Shown: piece by piece, positions 54,471-62,986 of the stretch
How positions within the stretch are numbered: position 1 is the first letter of the stretch
Layout: every line of letters starts with the position of its first letter
Assembly (NCBI GenBank): GCA_000473305.1
Contig: CP006772.1
Location: 248,001 to 312,000 of the forward strand
Reading direction: 5' to 3'
Origin: Bacteroidales bacterium CF
GTDB lineage: Bacteria; Bacteroidota; Bacteroidia; Bacteroidales; UBA932
Length of the DNA stretch: 64,000 nucleotides
Notes under the pieces: model-generated
Told to the model about the DNA's origin: nothing
What the model saw: the letters and a program-made list of their open reading frames with translations, nothing else
Databases searched by the model: none
Made by a program: the position numbers and the translations under genes

Positions 54471-55609
54471 TAGCACCTTCTTGCACCGTCTTTTATCACA
54501 ACGTCGTAAACCTTAGGGGTTATGCCGAACTTCTCCTTGTACTCCTTTGTGGAGTGATCTATGAACTTATCGTATAGTTGCTCCTTAACCAGATTTATGG
54601 TGCAACCTCCGAAACCGCCACCCATTACGCGGGAACCGGTAACTCCGTATTTTCGTGCGCACTCGTTCAGGAAGTCAAGCTCCTCACAGCTAACCTCGTA
54701 TTTCTTGCTGAGCCCCTCGTGAGTCTCGTACATCTTCTTGCCGACAGTCTCATAGTCTCCGGCATTAAGGGCCTCGCAGGCATCCAACAGCCGTTGGATC
54801 TCTTCTATTACAAATTCGGCTCTTATGTAGTCCTCAGCAGTTATGCCGGCGGCGGCCTCCCTCAACATGTCGAGTGTTGCATCCCTCAGAAGCATAACCT
54901 CCGGATGATGCTTCCTGATCGCCGCCGCCGCACTCTCGCACGACTCGCGGCGTTTGTTGTAGGCAGAAGAGGCCAGCTCATGAGCAACACATGTATTAAT
55001 CAATACAACTTTGTACCCGCTTGGGTTGAATGGAACATATTCGTACTCCAGCGAACGGCAGTCGAGCCTTATCAAAGATCCCTCCTTGCCAAAACATGAG
55101 GCGAACTGGTCCATGATACCGCATTTGACTCCAACATAATTGTGCTCGGTTGCCTGTCCAATTTTTGCGAGAGTGAACAGGTCAAAGTCAAGGTTATAAA
55201 TATCATTGACGGCGAATCCAAAACAACTTTCCAGAGCGGCAGATGATGACATACCGGCACCTAGTGGCACATCACCTGCGAAAACAGTGTCAAATCCCTG
55301 CACTTTTGCACCTTTGAGAGTCATCTCCTTACAAACTCCGTATATATATCTTGCCCATTGTTTTGCCGGCAAGTTTTCAATGGTAAACTCCTCACTTTCG
55401 TCCAGATCTGCGGCATAGGCCCTGAACCTGTCTGTTCCGTTGCTCTTTATCACACAGTACATAGCTTTATCGATGGCTCCGGGAAGTACGAACCCTCCGT
55501 TGTAATCTGTATGTTCTCCGATTAGGTTTACCCGGCCCGGTGCTGTGTATAATATACCGTCAGTTCCGTATAATGCCCGGAATTTCTCTTTTAATAAAGC
55601 TGTATTCAT
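54470..55609 (-). CDS. galK: Galactokinase
   Basis: GHMP-family kinase making galactose 1-phosphate in the Leloir pathway; 379 aa from ATG 55609 (MNTALLKEKFRALYGTDG), 19 codons inside the longest frame. The galactokinase signature GRVNLIGEHTDYNGGFVLP, the ATP loop VPLGAGMSSSAALE and the C-terminal RVMGGGFGGCTINLV are intact. It stands alone without galT or a mutarotase gene beside it. Confidence 0.96.
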   Translation of the reverse strand: MNTALLKEKFRALYGTDGILYTAPGRVNLIGEHTDYNGGFVLPGAIDKAMYCVIKSNGTDRFRAYAADLDESEEFTIENLPAKQWARYIYGVCKEMTLKGAKVQGFDTVFAGDVPLGAGMSSSAALESCFGFAVNDIYNLDFDLFTLAKIGQATEHNYVGVKCGIMDQFASCFGKEGSLIRLDCRSLEYEYVPFNPSGYKVVLINTCVAHELASSAYNKRRESCESAAAAIRKHHPEVMLLRDATLDMLREAAAGITAEDYIRAEFVIEEIQRLLDACEALNAGDYETVGKKMYETHEGLSKKYEVSCEELDFLNECARKYGVTGSRVMGGGFGGCTINLVKEQLYDKFIDHSTKEYKEKFGITPKVYDVVIKDGARRC

Positions 55610-55656
55610 TATTATATAATTTATTATTATCTGAAATACTTTATACAAATATAAGA

Positions 55657-55692
55657 ACCATTTCAAAAAAAAGAGTGCCTTGGAAAGACACT
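55657..55692 (-). terminator. Terminator of the cold-shock gene
   Basis: Minus-strand hairpin GAGTGTCTT-TCC-AAGGCACTC (one mismatch) followed by a run of T; 28 bases past the gene. Confidence 0.85.
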
Positions 55693-55719
55693 CTCAATTA
55701 TATACATGGTTTATAAAAC

Positions 55720-55911
55720 TTATGCTTTTCTTACATTTACTGCATTTAAACCTTTTTTGCCTTGTTCAAGGTCAAAAGTCACCTCGTCGTTTTCTTTGAT
55801 CTTCTCCTTCAATCCATTTGAGTGTACGAAGTAATCTTTTGATGTTGCGTTGTCTTTGATAAAGCCAAATCCTTTAGTCTCATCGAAGAACTTTACTGTT
55901 CCAGTGTTCAT
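55720..55911 (-). CDS. Cold-shock domain protein (CspA family)
   Basis: 63-aa single OB-fold nucleic-acid-binding protein. RNP1-like KGFGFI and RNP2-like YFVHSN motifs are present; the rest matches the Csp family (NTGTVKFFDETKGFGFIKD). It acts as an RNA chaperone. It has its own terminator and an AT-rich leader of about 80 bases. Confidence 0.95.
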   Translation of the reverse strand: MNTGTVKFFDETKGFGFIKDNATSKDYFVHSNGLKEKIKENDEVTFDLEQGKKGLNAVNVRKA

Positions 55912-55995
55912 TATGTGAAATTATTATGAGCAAGAAAGGTACGTCTAATTATTGAATTTTCATCAAAATACTCATTTATTATAATAAAGTAATTT

Positions 55996-57006
55996 CTAGA
56001 AATTTGACTTGGATTTGATATGTCCGTTATTGTCATGCTTGATTATGACATTTTCCTTTTCACCGCTTGAAGTGTAAGTTTTTTCTTTTATAGTGGTGTA
56101 CTCTGTTGGCCCGTCACCTGCAGAAAGTGCCGCGGTAGATGTAAATGTAAGGATGAGTATTCCGATTACTGCCAGGAATGACGTAGCAAGGGTTGTCCAG
56201 AATATTGCGATTCCGGCAAACAGGACCACCACACTGCGGAGTATTCCGTACAAAGGGCCGAAAGCCTTTATGCTTCTGTAGACAAGCCAGCAAATCATAA
56301 CTATAAAGAGGAGCTGGGAGAACCAGTAAAATTTCAGCAGGAATGAAGAGGCTGCGGGAAATGCGAAATGGGGCATATACATTGTATATTCGATGAATTC
56401 TGTGTCATTGAACAGGTATGTGACACCAAGCAGGGCTCCTATAACAGCTGATACTATGACAAAAAGAAAACCCGGTCTCTTGATTTTTTTCTCTCTGCCT
56501 GAAAGTTTATAAAGGAGATTGTCAATTTTTCCTGCGAAGATCAAGAACAACAGTGAGACAATGAATGTTACCAAAAGGGTTTTCCAGAATGCCATATAGG
56601 TGAATCTCAGACCGCTGTCGAGGGTTCTCCATATTTTTGAATGTAACGCACTCTCCCCCTCTTTGTGGCAGTATTTCCCGATTACTCTCATATTGGGGAT
56701 ATATGCGATTGAGCCATTGTCAAGTTCTATCTTGGCTGCAATCTTCTGGAACACCCGTACAGTATCGACGATTCTGAAGCTTTGATTTTTTGCAAGGGTA
56801 TCCTTCCGGCTCTCTTGCAGGGAGCTTTGCTGAATCTGATTTAAATCGGGGTATACTTCATAATCCCCGACGTCAACAATATATTTGCTGCCAATGGGCG
56901 CTTTTGCCAATGACAGGCTGTCATCATAAGATGTGTCAATTTTTGTTTGAGCACTAAGCTGAGTTAGGGAGGCAATCAGAAAGAGGACAAATAATATCTT
57001 TTTCAT
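55996..57006 (-). CDS. Unknown membrane protein with signal peptide
   Basis: 336 aa from ATG 57006 (MKKILFVLFLIASLTQLSAQ is a signal peptide). Residues ~20-140 are extracytoplasmic and polar. Three to five hydrophobic helices follow (around FWKTLLVTFIVSLLFLIFAG, GFLFVIVSAVIGALLGVTYL, LLFIVMICWLVYRSI and the Val/Ile-rich segment after YGILRSVV). The tail is hydrophilic and acidic/basic (SGEKENVIIKHDNNGHIKSK). No family recognised. It is just downstream of the acyltransferase gene on the same strand. Confidence 0.65.
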   Translation of the reverse strand: MKKILFVLFLIASLTQLSAQTKIDTSYDDSLSLAKAPIGSKYIVDVGDYEVYPDLNQIQQSSLQESRKDTLAKNQSFRIVDTVRVFQKIAAKIELDNGSIAYIPNMRVIGKYCHKEGESALHSKIWRTLDSGLRFTYMAFWKTLLVTFIVSLLFLIFAGKIDNLLYKLSGREKKIKRPGFLFVIVSAVIGALLGVTYLFNDTEFIEYTMYMPHFAFPAASSFLLKFYWFSQLLFIVMICWLVYRSIKAFGPLYGILRSVVVLFAGIAIFWTTLATSFLAVIGILILTFTSTAALSAGDGPTEYTTIKEKTYTSSGEKENVIIKHDNNGHIKSKSNF

Positions 57007-57043
57007 ATACCAAAATTTAAATTTGGTATAAAAATAGAAAAAA

Positions 57044-57886
57044 TCAGGCAACCTTAACCTTTGTATTACAAGACTTCATATTGTAAACAATAGTTTTTAC
57101 CCTCTGTGCCCATTCAAAGTGTGAGTGTGATTTGTCGAAAGTCTGCCAAGGTATTGGTTTACCTATGATTACTCTTATTGTTTGGCCCTTTTTTCTGAAG
57201 AGCTCACTTGGAAGAAGTATTAGCTCGATATTTGCCTTTATGCCGAAAAAATTCCTGAAAATGTAGATAAAGAAAAAGAGGTTGGAGTTTCTTCCTTCAA
57301 AACGGATTGGGACAACATCTCTTTGGCTTGTAATGGATTTTGTAATGAAACTCTTTTGCCAATCACAATCCTGGAATTTTCCGTGATATCTTCTTGATAC
57401 CTCTCCGGACGGGAAGTGGGAGATTGGTACGTCCTGCTGATAAACCTCCTCTAGTGCCTGCAGATAGTCTCTTGATGAGCCGTCGAAGACATTCACGGCA
57501 GCAATAAACGGCCTCAACTGGGGCACATAAAGGAATGCCTCGTTTGCAATAGCCTTAACCGAACCATATTTCCGTGTGATTATTCTTGTAAGTATAAGTC
57601 CGTCCAATATGCCGAAGGGGTGATTGGCAACAAAAAAGCACCGGCCGTTTTCCGGGAGGTTTTCTTCCCCTGTAATCTCGACTTTTATTTTAAGCTCTTT
57701 TATGACTTCAGGCAAAAATTTATTTCCGATCTTATCACTGTATTTGTTCATTATGCGGTTCATCTCATCTTGACAAATAATTTTTGCAATTATTCCGGTG
57801 ATGAAATCGGGCAATGAACTCAGCCTCTTTGAACCGCTTCCGGCCAATACTCTCTTTATGTCTATATATTTAACAGGATCTGTCAT
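57044..57886 (-). CDS. Lysophospholipid acyltransferase family protein
   Basis: 280 aa from ATG 57886 (MTDPVKYIDIKRVLAGSGS); an earlier in-frame ATG adds 13 residues. The acyltransferase block I reads FFVANHPFGILDG (an HX5D form as in the ornithine/glycine-lipid O-acyltransferase branch), and block III-like FPSGEVSRR and VVPIRFEGRNS follow. It probably esterifies an acyl chain onto a lyso- or amino-lipid at the inner membrane. Substrate not determined; a GlsA/OlsA-like role is one possibility. Confidence 0.8.
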   Translation of the reverse strand: MTDPVKYIDIKRVLAGSGSKRLSSLPDFITGIIAKIICQDEMNRIMNKYSDKIGNKFLPEVIKELKIKVEITGEENLPENGRCFFVANHPFGILDGLILTRIITRKYGSVKAIANEAFLYVPQLRPFIAAVNVFDGSSRDYLQALEEVYQQDVPISHFPSGEVSRRYHGKFQDCDWQKSFITKSITSQRDVVPIRFEGRNSNLFFFIYIFRNFFGIKANIELILLPSELFRKKGQTIRVIIGKPIPWQTFDKSHSHFEWAQRVKTIVYNMKSCNTKVKVA

Positions 57887-57935
57887 TTTATCTTTTTGGT
57901 TTACTCTGCAATTTTGCAGCCACAAAGTTTTTGAG

Positions 57936-57998
57936 AGAAAAGAGAGGAGAGAAAAGTGATGAGTGATGAGTGAAAAGTGAAGAGTGAAAATGACCTTT
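57936..57998 (-). repeat. CACT-type short tandem array S6
   Basis: Plus-strand units AGTGATGAGTGATGAGTGAAA and similar, i.e. CACT-type on the minus strand, filling the gap between the acyltransferase and histidine kinase genes. Confidence 0.72.
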
Positions 57999-58007
57999 GC
58001 AGTGCGA

Positions 58008-60725
58008 TTAGCCCTTCACGGTAAAATAGAAAACCGAGCCTATGTCAATCTGGCTTTCTACCCATATTTTGCCTCCGAGCATCTCGACATACGCCTTTGA
58101 TATTGATAGCCCAAGTCCGCTACCCTCGTAATCTCTTGCAATAGTTTCACTTCCTTGCCGGAATCTTTCAAACACTATTCCAATCTGATCGTGTGTCATA
58201 CCGATACCGCTGTCCTTGACATAGAAGAGATGTTCATCGTCATTACGTGAATATCCTATCTCAATAAACCCTTTGTCGGTGAATTTAATTGCGTTTCGGG
58301 TAAGGTTTGTGAGGATGGCATATAGTTTCTCCTTGTCTGAATTTAAGAGAAGATTCTCATCTTTAAACGGATTGGTTATTATTAACGCCAGATTCTTTTC
58401 ATGGATCTGAGGTAAAAAGAACCGGTACATATAATCAAGCAATTCATTTATGTCAACTTCTGTCATCACCGGTTGTACAAGTCCGCTCTCAAGCTTTGAG
58501 ATTTTAATAATGTCATTTATGATGTTAAGAAGGCGTTCTCCGCTTTTCTCAATGACTCTTATATACTCCTGTTGCTCCTCTCCGGTCAGTTTTGGTTCCT
58601 TCAGCAATTCAGTAAACCCGATTATTCCATTCATCGGGGTGCGTATTTCATGGCTCATATTGGCGAGGAAAGAGGTTTTCAGCCGGTCGCTCTGCTCTGC
58701 CAACTCTTTAGCCTTGATTAGTTCATCCATGTTGTTTTTTCTGAAATATGCAGATCCGATAGTGTTTGCTGCGGTTGCAAGTATCTGCTTTTCAGAAGTC
58801 AGCCACTCCTTCTCTTTTTTAAAATCATCAAAACCTACAAAGCCCCAGAATTGATTTGCGGAAAATATTGGTGCAAGAAGGAAAGATTTAACGATGTTTG
58901 GTCGCAAAGACTCTTTCTCTTCCTCCGGCATCTCCCGGACAATTCGGTGTATTACCTTCCCTCCGGCAAGATCCATCATCCAGTCCGGAATTGTTTTATA
59001 GAAAATTTCATGGGTAATCGGATTTTTTGCAATAACACCGGATGGGTCATTTACCCATTCAAAAATCTGCCGGGCAGACTCTGCCTCGGAACTTTCACTA
59101 AGCTTGTTCTTGAAAATATATACGCGGTTTACACCTGTTGCTTTACCAAGAATCTCAAGGACACGATTAATGCTGTATTCGATATCTTCGCTCTTGAGAA
59201 GAAGAGCTGTGGCTTTTGCAATTGCCTCGAGCAATATATCTCTTTGGTGTATCTCTGCCTCATTTTTCTTCTGTAGTGTAACATCCCTTGCACTGCCAAC
59301 CAATCCTATCAGGGTCCCATTATCATCCAATATCGGAGACTTTCTGATATCAAGGTGGGAATAGACACCATTGAAATATCCTTTATCAATATAGTGTATG
59401 GGTTTTCCGGTTTGAAGGACCTCCATATCAGTATCCTTTATTTGGCCATCGAGTTTATTCCACATCTCAACGCCCGGGTGTTCCCTGTTGGAAAGCTCCA
59501 GAAAATATGAGTATGTTTTTCCTATTGGTTCCTCTGTGTCTTTTGCCAAAAGGATACTATCACACATGGCTTTGTTTACGAAGATGTACCTCTTCTCAAG
59601 ATCCTTTGCCCAGAGGAGGTCAGGCATATTGTCCGCCATGAGTCTGAAAAGCGAGTACAGGTTATAACAACGCTTTTCCGCGTTGACAACCTCTCTCTCC
59701 TTAAGTATCTGGCCGGTAATGTCATTTACTATAATAATCCTGCTTCCTGCTGCATTCTTCAACGGCTTCTTTGTTATCTGGAAAATATAGCCTTTTCCTT
59801 TGATATCTATCTCTATTCCTGGATATTCATTGTAGTCTGTAACCGCTTCAAGCAGGTGTGTGTTGTCAGCTCCCAGGGAACGTATACTTAATCCGTGTAC
59901 TTTACAGTTTTCTATGCCGAGTAGGTTCAAAGCTGCCTTGTTTATGTCAAGTATTCTCTCTTGTTTGTCCAGTGCCAGAATCCCGTCAGGAATGTTCTCA
60001 ACAAGAGCCTCCCTTGCTACAGGGACGAGATTGAGCAATTTTGTGTATGAGATGGCATAGATTAATATAATACCACTTATGGCAATGCTTGCAGGGGCAA
60101 GGTCCAGCCCGGGAGCTATATTTATTCCTGTAATGTAAAATATACTTGATGTCCATGGTATCAGAGAGCCGAGAAGGATGACAATACCCTGTTGCCTGTA
60201 TCTTCCTTTATGTTTGATAAGGAAAAGGAGTATCAGAACCGAACCCAAAGCCATCATCAGATACGAAAATAATACATATATCATCCAGAAGACAGGCCCG
60301 TGATAGAACTCCATAAGATTCGTGTCGGGGTATATTGATGAGAACCCGGACCAGACAAGGTGCTCGGTCTGTTTTATCCAAAGCAGGCAAAGTGTTACAA
60401 AGAATGGGAGCAAATACAGTATTATATATTTGGTTTTGAGATATTTGTCCCTTTCTGTGAATCGAAGTATGAACATGAGAAAAATAGCAGGGGTAAAAAC
60501 CCCTCCTATATACTCCATTTTTGCCCAAAAGACCTTCTCAGCCACGGTCAGGGCTGAGGTTGAAAAGATAACCCAAAAGGCTCCGAATCCCGATGCAAAC
60601 ATCAGCCATGCAAGCTCTTTGGCACCTTTTATATCTTTTTTATTCCAAGCAAGCACAACCCCGAATAATGATACAAGGGCTGTTACCAAGTACATCATGG
60701 AATATATTGTATAATGCTGTGTCAT
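58008..60725 (-). CDS. Sensor histidine kinase with 7TM-type, PAS, PAS and GAF input domains
   Basis: 905-aa orphan kinase. Order: seven or so transmembrane helices (about residues 1-230, histidine-kinase N-terminal 7TM type), PAS 1 (about 235-340, IPDGILALDKQERILDINKA), PAS 2 with C-terminal motif (about 355-480), GAF (about 500-665), HisKA with the phosphorylatable His692 in ANMSHEIRTPMNG, and HATPase (about 790-905) with N-box NLTRNAIKF, DSGIGM and GSGLGLSI. There is no receiver domain and no response regulator gene next to it. MITE M5 lies 44 bases upstream of the start. Confidence 0.92.
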   Translation of the reverse strand: MTQHYTIYSMMYLVTALVSLFGVVLAWNKKDIKGAKELAWLMFASGFGAFWVIFSTSALTVAEKVFWAKMEYIGGVFTPAIFLMFILRFTERDKYLKTKYIILYLLPFFVTLCLLWIKQTEHLVWSGFSSIYPDTNLMEFYHGPVFWMIYVLFSYLMMALGSVLILLFLIKHKGRYRQQGIVILLGSLIPWTSSIFYITGINIAPGLDLAPASIAISGIILIYAISYTKLLNLVPVAREALVENIPDGILALDKQERILDINKAALNLLGIENCKVHGLSIRSLGADNTHLLEAVTDYNEYPGIEIDIKGKGYIFQITKKPLKNAAGSRIIIVNDITGQILKEREVVNAEKRCYNLYSLFRLMADNMPDLLWAKDLEKRYIFVNKAMCDSILLAKDTEEPIGKTYSYFLELSNREHPGVEMWNKLDGQIKDTDMEVLQTGKPIHYIDKGYFNGVYSHLDIRKSPILDDNGTLIGLVGSARDVTLQKKNEAEIHQRDILLEAIAKATALLLKSEDIEYSINRVLEILGKATGVNRVYIFKNKLSESSEAESARQIFEWVNDPSGVIAKNPITHEIFYKTIPDWMMDLAGGKVIHRIVREMPEEEKESLRPNIVKSFLLAPIFSANQFWGFVGFDDFKKEKEWLTSEKQILATAANTIGSAYFRKNNMDELIKAKELAEQSDRLKTSFLANMSHEIRTPMNGIIGFTELLKEPKLTGEEQQEYIRVIEKSGERLLNIINDIIKISKLESGLVQPVMTEVDINELLDYMYRFFLPQIHEKNLALIITNPFKDENLLLNSDKEKLYAILTNLTRNAIKFTDKGFIEIGYSRNDDEHLFYVKDSGIGMTHDQIGIVFERFRQGSETIARDYEGSGLGLSISKAYVEMLGGKIWVESQIDIGSVFYFTVKG

Positions 60726-60768
60726 TGAGCCGGCTGGAATTTTTCATAAAGATATGACAAAAAAAAGT

Positions 60769-60894
60769 ACTTTGGCGCAGTTTGAGGTATATGTTAGATT
60801 TCCAGATGTACTGGAAATTGTTTTTTTTGGTTTTCTATAGAATCAATTTTCATGTAGCTGTCATTGAGATACATACATCAAACTGCGCCAATGT
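60769..60894. repeat. MITE-like element M5
   Basis: 126 bp; ends ACTTTGGCGCAGTTTGAGGT and ACATCAAACTGCGCCAATGT; the core is more diverged than in M1-M4. It sits between the divergent histidine kinase and asnA genes, possibly within their promoter zone. Confidence 0.82.
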
Positions 60895-60990
60895 ATTAAA
60901 ATGAAACGATGAAAGTCGCAGATATATAGGCATATACGATTGGCGAGAGGGTAATGACAAGAAAAAAATGATATTTTGTTATAAAAAATC

Positions 60991-61020
60991 TTGCACATGA
61001 AAAAATAATTACCAACTTTG
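60991..61020 (+). promoter_or_regulatory. Putative asnA promoter
   Basis: TTGC at 60991 and CAACTTTG at 61013-61020, spaced as Bacteroidota -33 and -7 boxes (first -7 base deviates from T). Transcription would begin around 61025, ahead of the leader peptide. Confidence 0.5.
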
Positions 61021-61038
61021 CAAAAGAAAAAGAGAAGA

Positions 61039-61110
61039 ATGATTTTAGTCAACAATAATTTCAACCTTAATAATGGCAATAATAATTTATTGTCAAGGGG
61101 AAGTTGTTGA
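61039..61110 (+). CDS. Asparagine-rich leader peptide of asnA
   Basis: 23-codon frame ATG to TGA reading MILVNNNFNLNNGNNNLL then SRGSC. Nine of 23 codons are Asn, clustered at codons 5-16. A purine-rich AGAGAAGA lies immediately before the ATG and may serve as a weak binding site. The frame ends 86 bases before asnA, whose product makes asparagine, and is followed by alternative hairpins. The arrangement is that of a classic amino-acid attenuation leader in which ribosome stalling on uncharged tRNA-Asn spares the downstream gene from termination. Confidence 0.82.
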   Translation: MILVNNNFNLNNGNNNLLSRGSC

Positions 61111-61170
61111 TGATCTGATAAATATAAAAATTGTCGAAACCTCCCCTGAAATTCAGCGGAGGTTTTTTTA
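61096..61170 (+). terminator. Attenuator: antiterminator versus terminator upstream of asnA
   Basis: Terminator: AAACCTCC (61137-61144) pairs with GGAGGTTT (61158-61165), extended by CTG/CAG (61146-61148, 61154-61156), with seven T ending at 61169. Antiterminator: AGGGGA (61096-61101) plus GTT (61103-61105) pairs with AAC (61138-61140) plus TCCCCT (61142-61147), using the same left arm. The 5' partner lies in the last codons of the leader peptide, so a ribosome at its stop codon would mask it and allow termination. Confidence 0.82.
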
Positions 61171-61195
61171 TTGAAAAAAATTAAACTAAAATTTT

Positions 61196-62254
61196 ATGGA
61201 ACAAACATTCATCCCCGATGGTTACAAATCATCACTAGACATCTGGCAGACAGAACAAGGAATCAAATTTATCAAGGACACATTCCAGATAGCTTTGTCT
61301 TCGGAACTTAAACTGAGAAGAATAACCGCTCCGCTTTTCTTGCAGGCAGGTACAGGTCTTAACGATAATCTTAACGGAGTAGAGGCTCCGGTAAGTTTCA
61401 GGGCAAAGGGGGATAATGGAAATACTGCTGAAATTGTTCAATCGCTTGCAAAGTGGAAGAGGTTTGCCTTGTGGAGACATAATTTCAAGCCGGGGATCGG
61501 TGTTTACACAGACATGAATGCTATAAGGCCGGATGAGATTACGGATAATATTCACTCTTTGTATGTGGATCAGTGGGATTGGGAGAAGGTTATCAAACCC
61601 TCAGAGAGAACTGTCGAGACTCTCTACAGTTGTGTGAGACACATATATTCTGCAATAAGACGTACACAGTTTCTTCTCTCCGAGCGCTTCCCGGTATTGG
61701 ACACATTCCTTCCCGAAGATATCATGTTTTTTCATGCACAGGATTTGCTTGAGATGTATCCGGAAATGACACCGCGTGAAAGGGAGACAGAAGCTGCAAA
61801 AAAATACGGGGCGATATTTGTCAGAGGTATCGGAGGAAAATTATCCGACGGAACCATTCATGACGGCCGTTCTCCGGATTATGACGATTGGTCAACTTTG
61901 ACAGGAGATAAGTCTGCTTTAAAGGGAGAACCTCTTGCAGGTCTGAATGGCGACATTGTTGTCTGGAATCCGGTACTTCAGTCTGCTTTTGAAATTTCTT
62001 CGATGGGTATCAGAGTGGATGCGGGATCCCTTGAAAGGCAACTGGCAGAAAGAGGTACTGAAGAGAGAAAAAGCCTTTATTTCCACCAGTTGCTTCTTGA
62101 GGGGAAGCTCCCTCAGACTATGGGTGGCGGCATCGGTCAATCGAGATTGTGCATGCTTCTCCTCAAGAAATGTCACATCGGGGAGGTTCAGTCATCAATG
62201 TGGCCTGATGAGACTTTGAGGAAATGTGAGGACAGGGGTGTGTTTATCTTTTAA
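61196..62254 (+). CDS. asnA: Aspartate--ammonia ligase (AsnA)
   Basis: Ammonia-dependent asparagine synthetase, related in fold to class II tRNA synthetases; 352 aa. Conserved stretches include the N-terminal QGIKFIKDTFQIALSSELKL, RITAPLFLQAGTGLNDNLNG, LYVDQWDWEKVI, DDWSTLTGDKSALKG near 220-234, GMGSMGIRVD-like ISSMGIRVDAGSLE and the C-terminal GGGIGQSRLCMLLL. It makes asparagine from aspartate, ATP and ammonia. Expression is probably controlled by the asparagine attenuator directly upstream. The HAD gene follows after 34 bases. Confidence 0.97.
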   Translation: MEQTFIPDGYKSSLDIWQTEQGIKFIKDTFQIALSSELKLRRITAPLFLQAGTGLNDNLNGVEAPVSFRAKGDNGNTAEIVQSLAKWKRFALWRHNFKPGIGVYTDMNAIRPDEITDNIHSLYVDQWDWEKVIKPSERTVETLYSCVRHIYSAIRRTQFLLSERFPVLDTFLPEDIMFFHAQDLLEMYPEMTPRERETEAAKKYGAIFVRGIGGKLSDGTIHDGRSPDYDDWSTLTGDKSALKGEPLAGLNGDIVVWNPVLQSAFEISSMGIRVDAGSLERQLAERGTEERKSLYFHQLLLEGKLPQTMGGGIGQSRLCMLLLKKCHIGEVQSSMWPDETLRKCEDRGVFIF

Positions 62255-62288
62255 CCCATTTGTCTATATTTGGGGAAATAATAAAAAG

Positions 62289-62936
62289 ATGAGATTTAAA
62301 GGAGCAATTTTTGACCTCGACGGTACCCTGATTGACTCGATAGAAGATATAGCGGATTCAATGAATAGTGTGCTCAGGGAGAACGGTTTCCCTGAGCATG
62401 ATCTTAAATCGTACAAGATATTTGTGGGGAATGGTATAAAGACTCTTGTACGCAGGGCTCTCCCGAAAGATTCGGCAGAGGAGGCTATTGAGAGGTGCTA
62501 CACAGCTATGATGTCAAGATATGAGAGGTTTTGTGACGTGAAGAGTGCTCCATATAAGGGGATACCGGAACTTCTCAGCCATTTTCATGACCGGGGAGTC
62601 CAAATGGCTGTCCTCTCCAATAAAGCTGACAGAATAACAAAAAGGGTTATTGCGACTCTGCTTCCGGGGACACCTTTTGTAAATGTCGAGGGTCTGACAG
62701 ATGAGGCGACAAAGAAGCCGAACCCGGCAAATGCACTTAAAATCTGTGATAATATGGGTGTCAGACCTGAGGAGATTATTTATCTCGGAGATACCGGAAT
62801 TGATATGGAGACAGCCAAAAGAGCAGGTTTTTATGCTGTGGGTGTGTTATGGGGGTTCAGAGGTAAGGATGAGTTGATTTCAAACGGCGCAGATATATTG
62901 ATAACTGCTCCGGACGAACTTTTGAAATTATTGTAA
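62289..62936 (+). CDS. HAD-family phosphatase, phosphoglycolate phosphatase-like
   Basis: 215 aa from ATG 62289 (MRFKGAIFDLDGTLIDS). The HAD motifs are: I FDLDGTLID with nucleophile Asp, II VLSNK, III Lys in TKKPNPANAL and IV YLGDTGIDMETAKRAG. The alpha-helical cap between motifs I and II fits subfamily IA (Gph/PgmB type). A likely substrate is 2-phosphoglycolate or another small phosphate ester. A longer frame starting inside asnA is not supported. Confidence 0.88.
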   Translation: MRFKGAIFDLDGTLIDSIEDIADSMNSVLRENGFPEHDLKSYKIFVGNGIKTLVRRALPKDSAEEAIERCYTAMMSRYERFCDVKSAPYKGIPELLSHFHDRGVQMAVLSNKADRITKRVIATLLPGTPFVNVEGLTDEATKKPNPANALKICDNMGVRPEEIIYLGDTGIDMETAKRAGFYAVGVLWGFRGKDELISNGADILITAPDELLKLL

Positions 62937-62986
62937 TCAGATATGCAAAATTAAAATCGTATATTTGAAATACTTGCAATAATTAT

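Noticed and set aside
60861-61079. 72-codon minus-strand frame across the asnA upstream region
   Set aside because: It spans the end of MITE M5 and the Asn-rich leader in the opposite direction, with no recognisable product.
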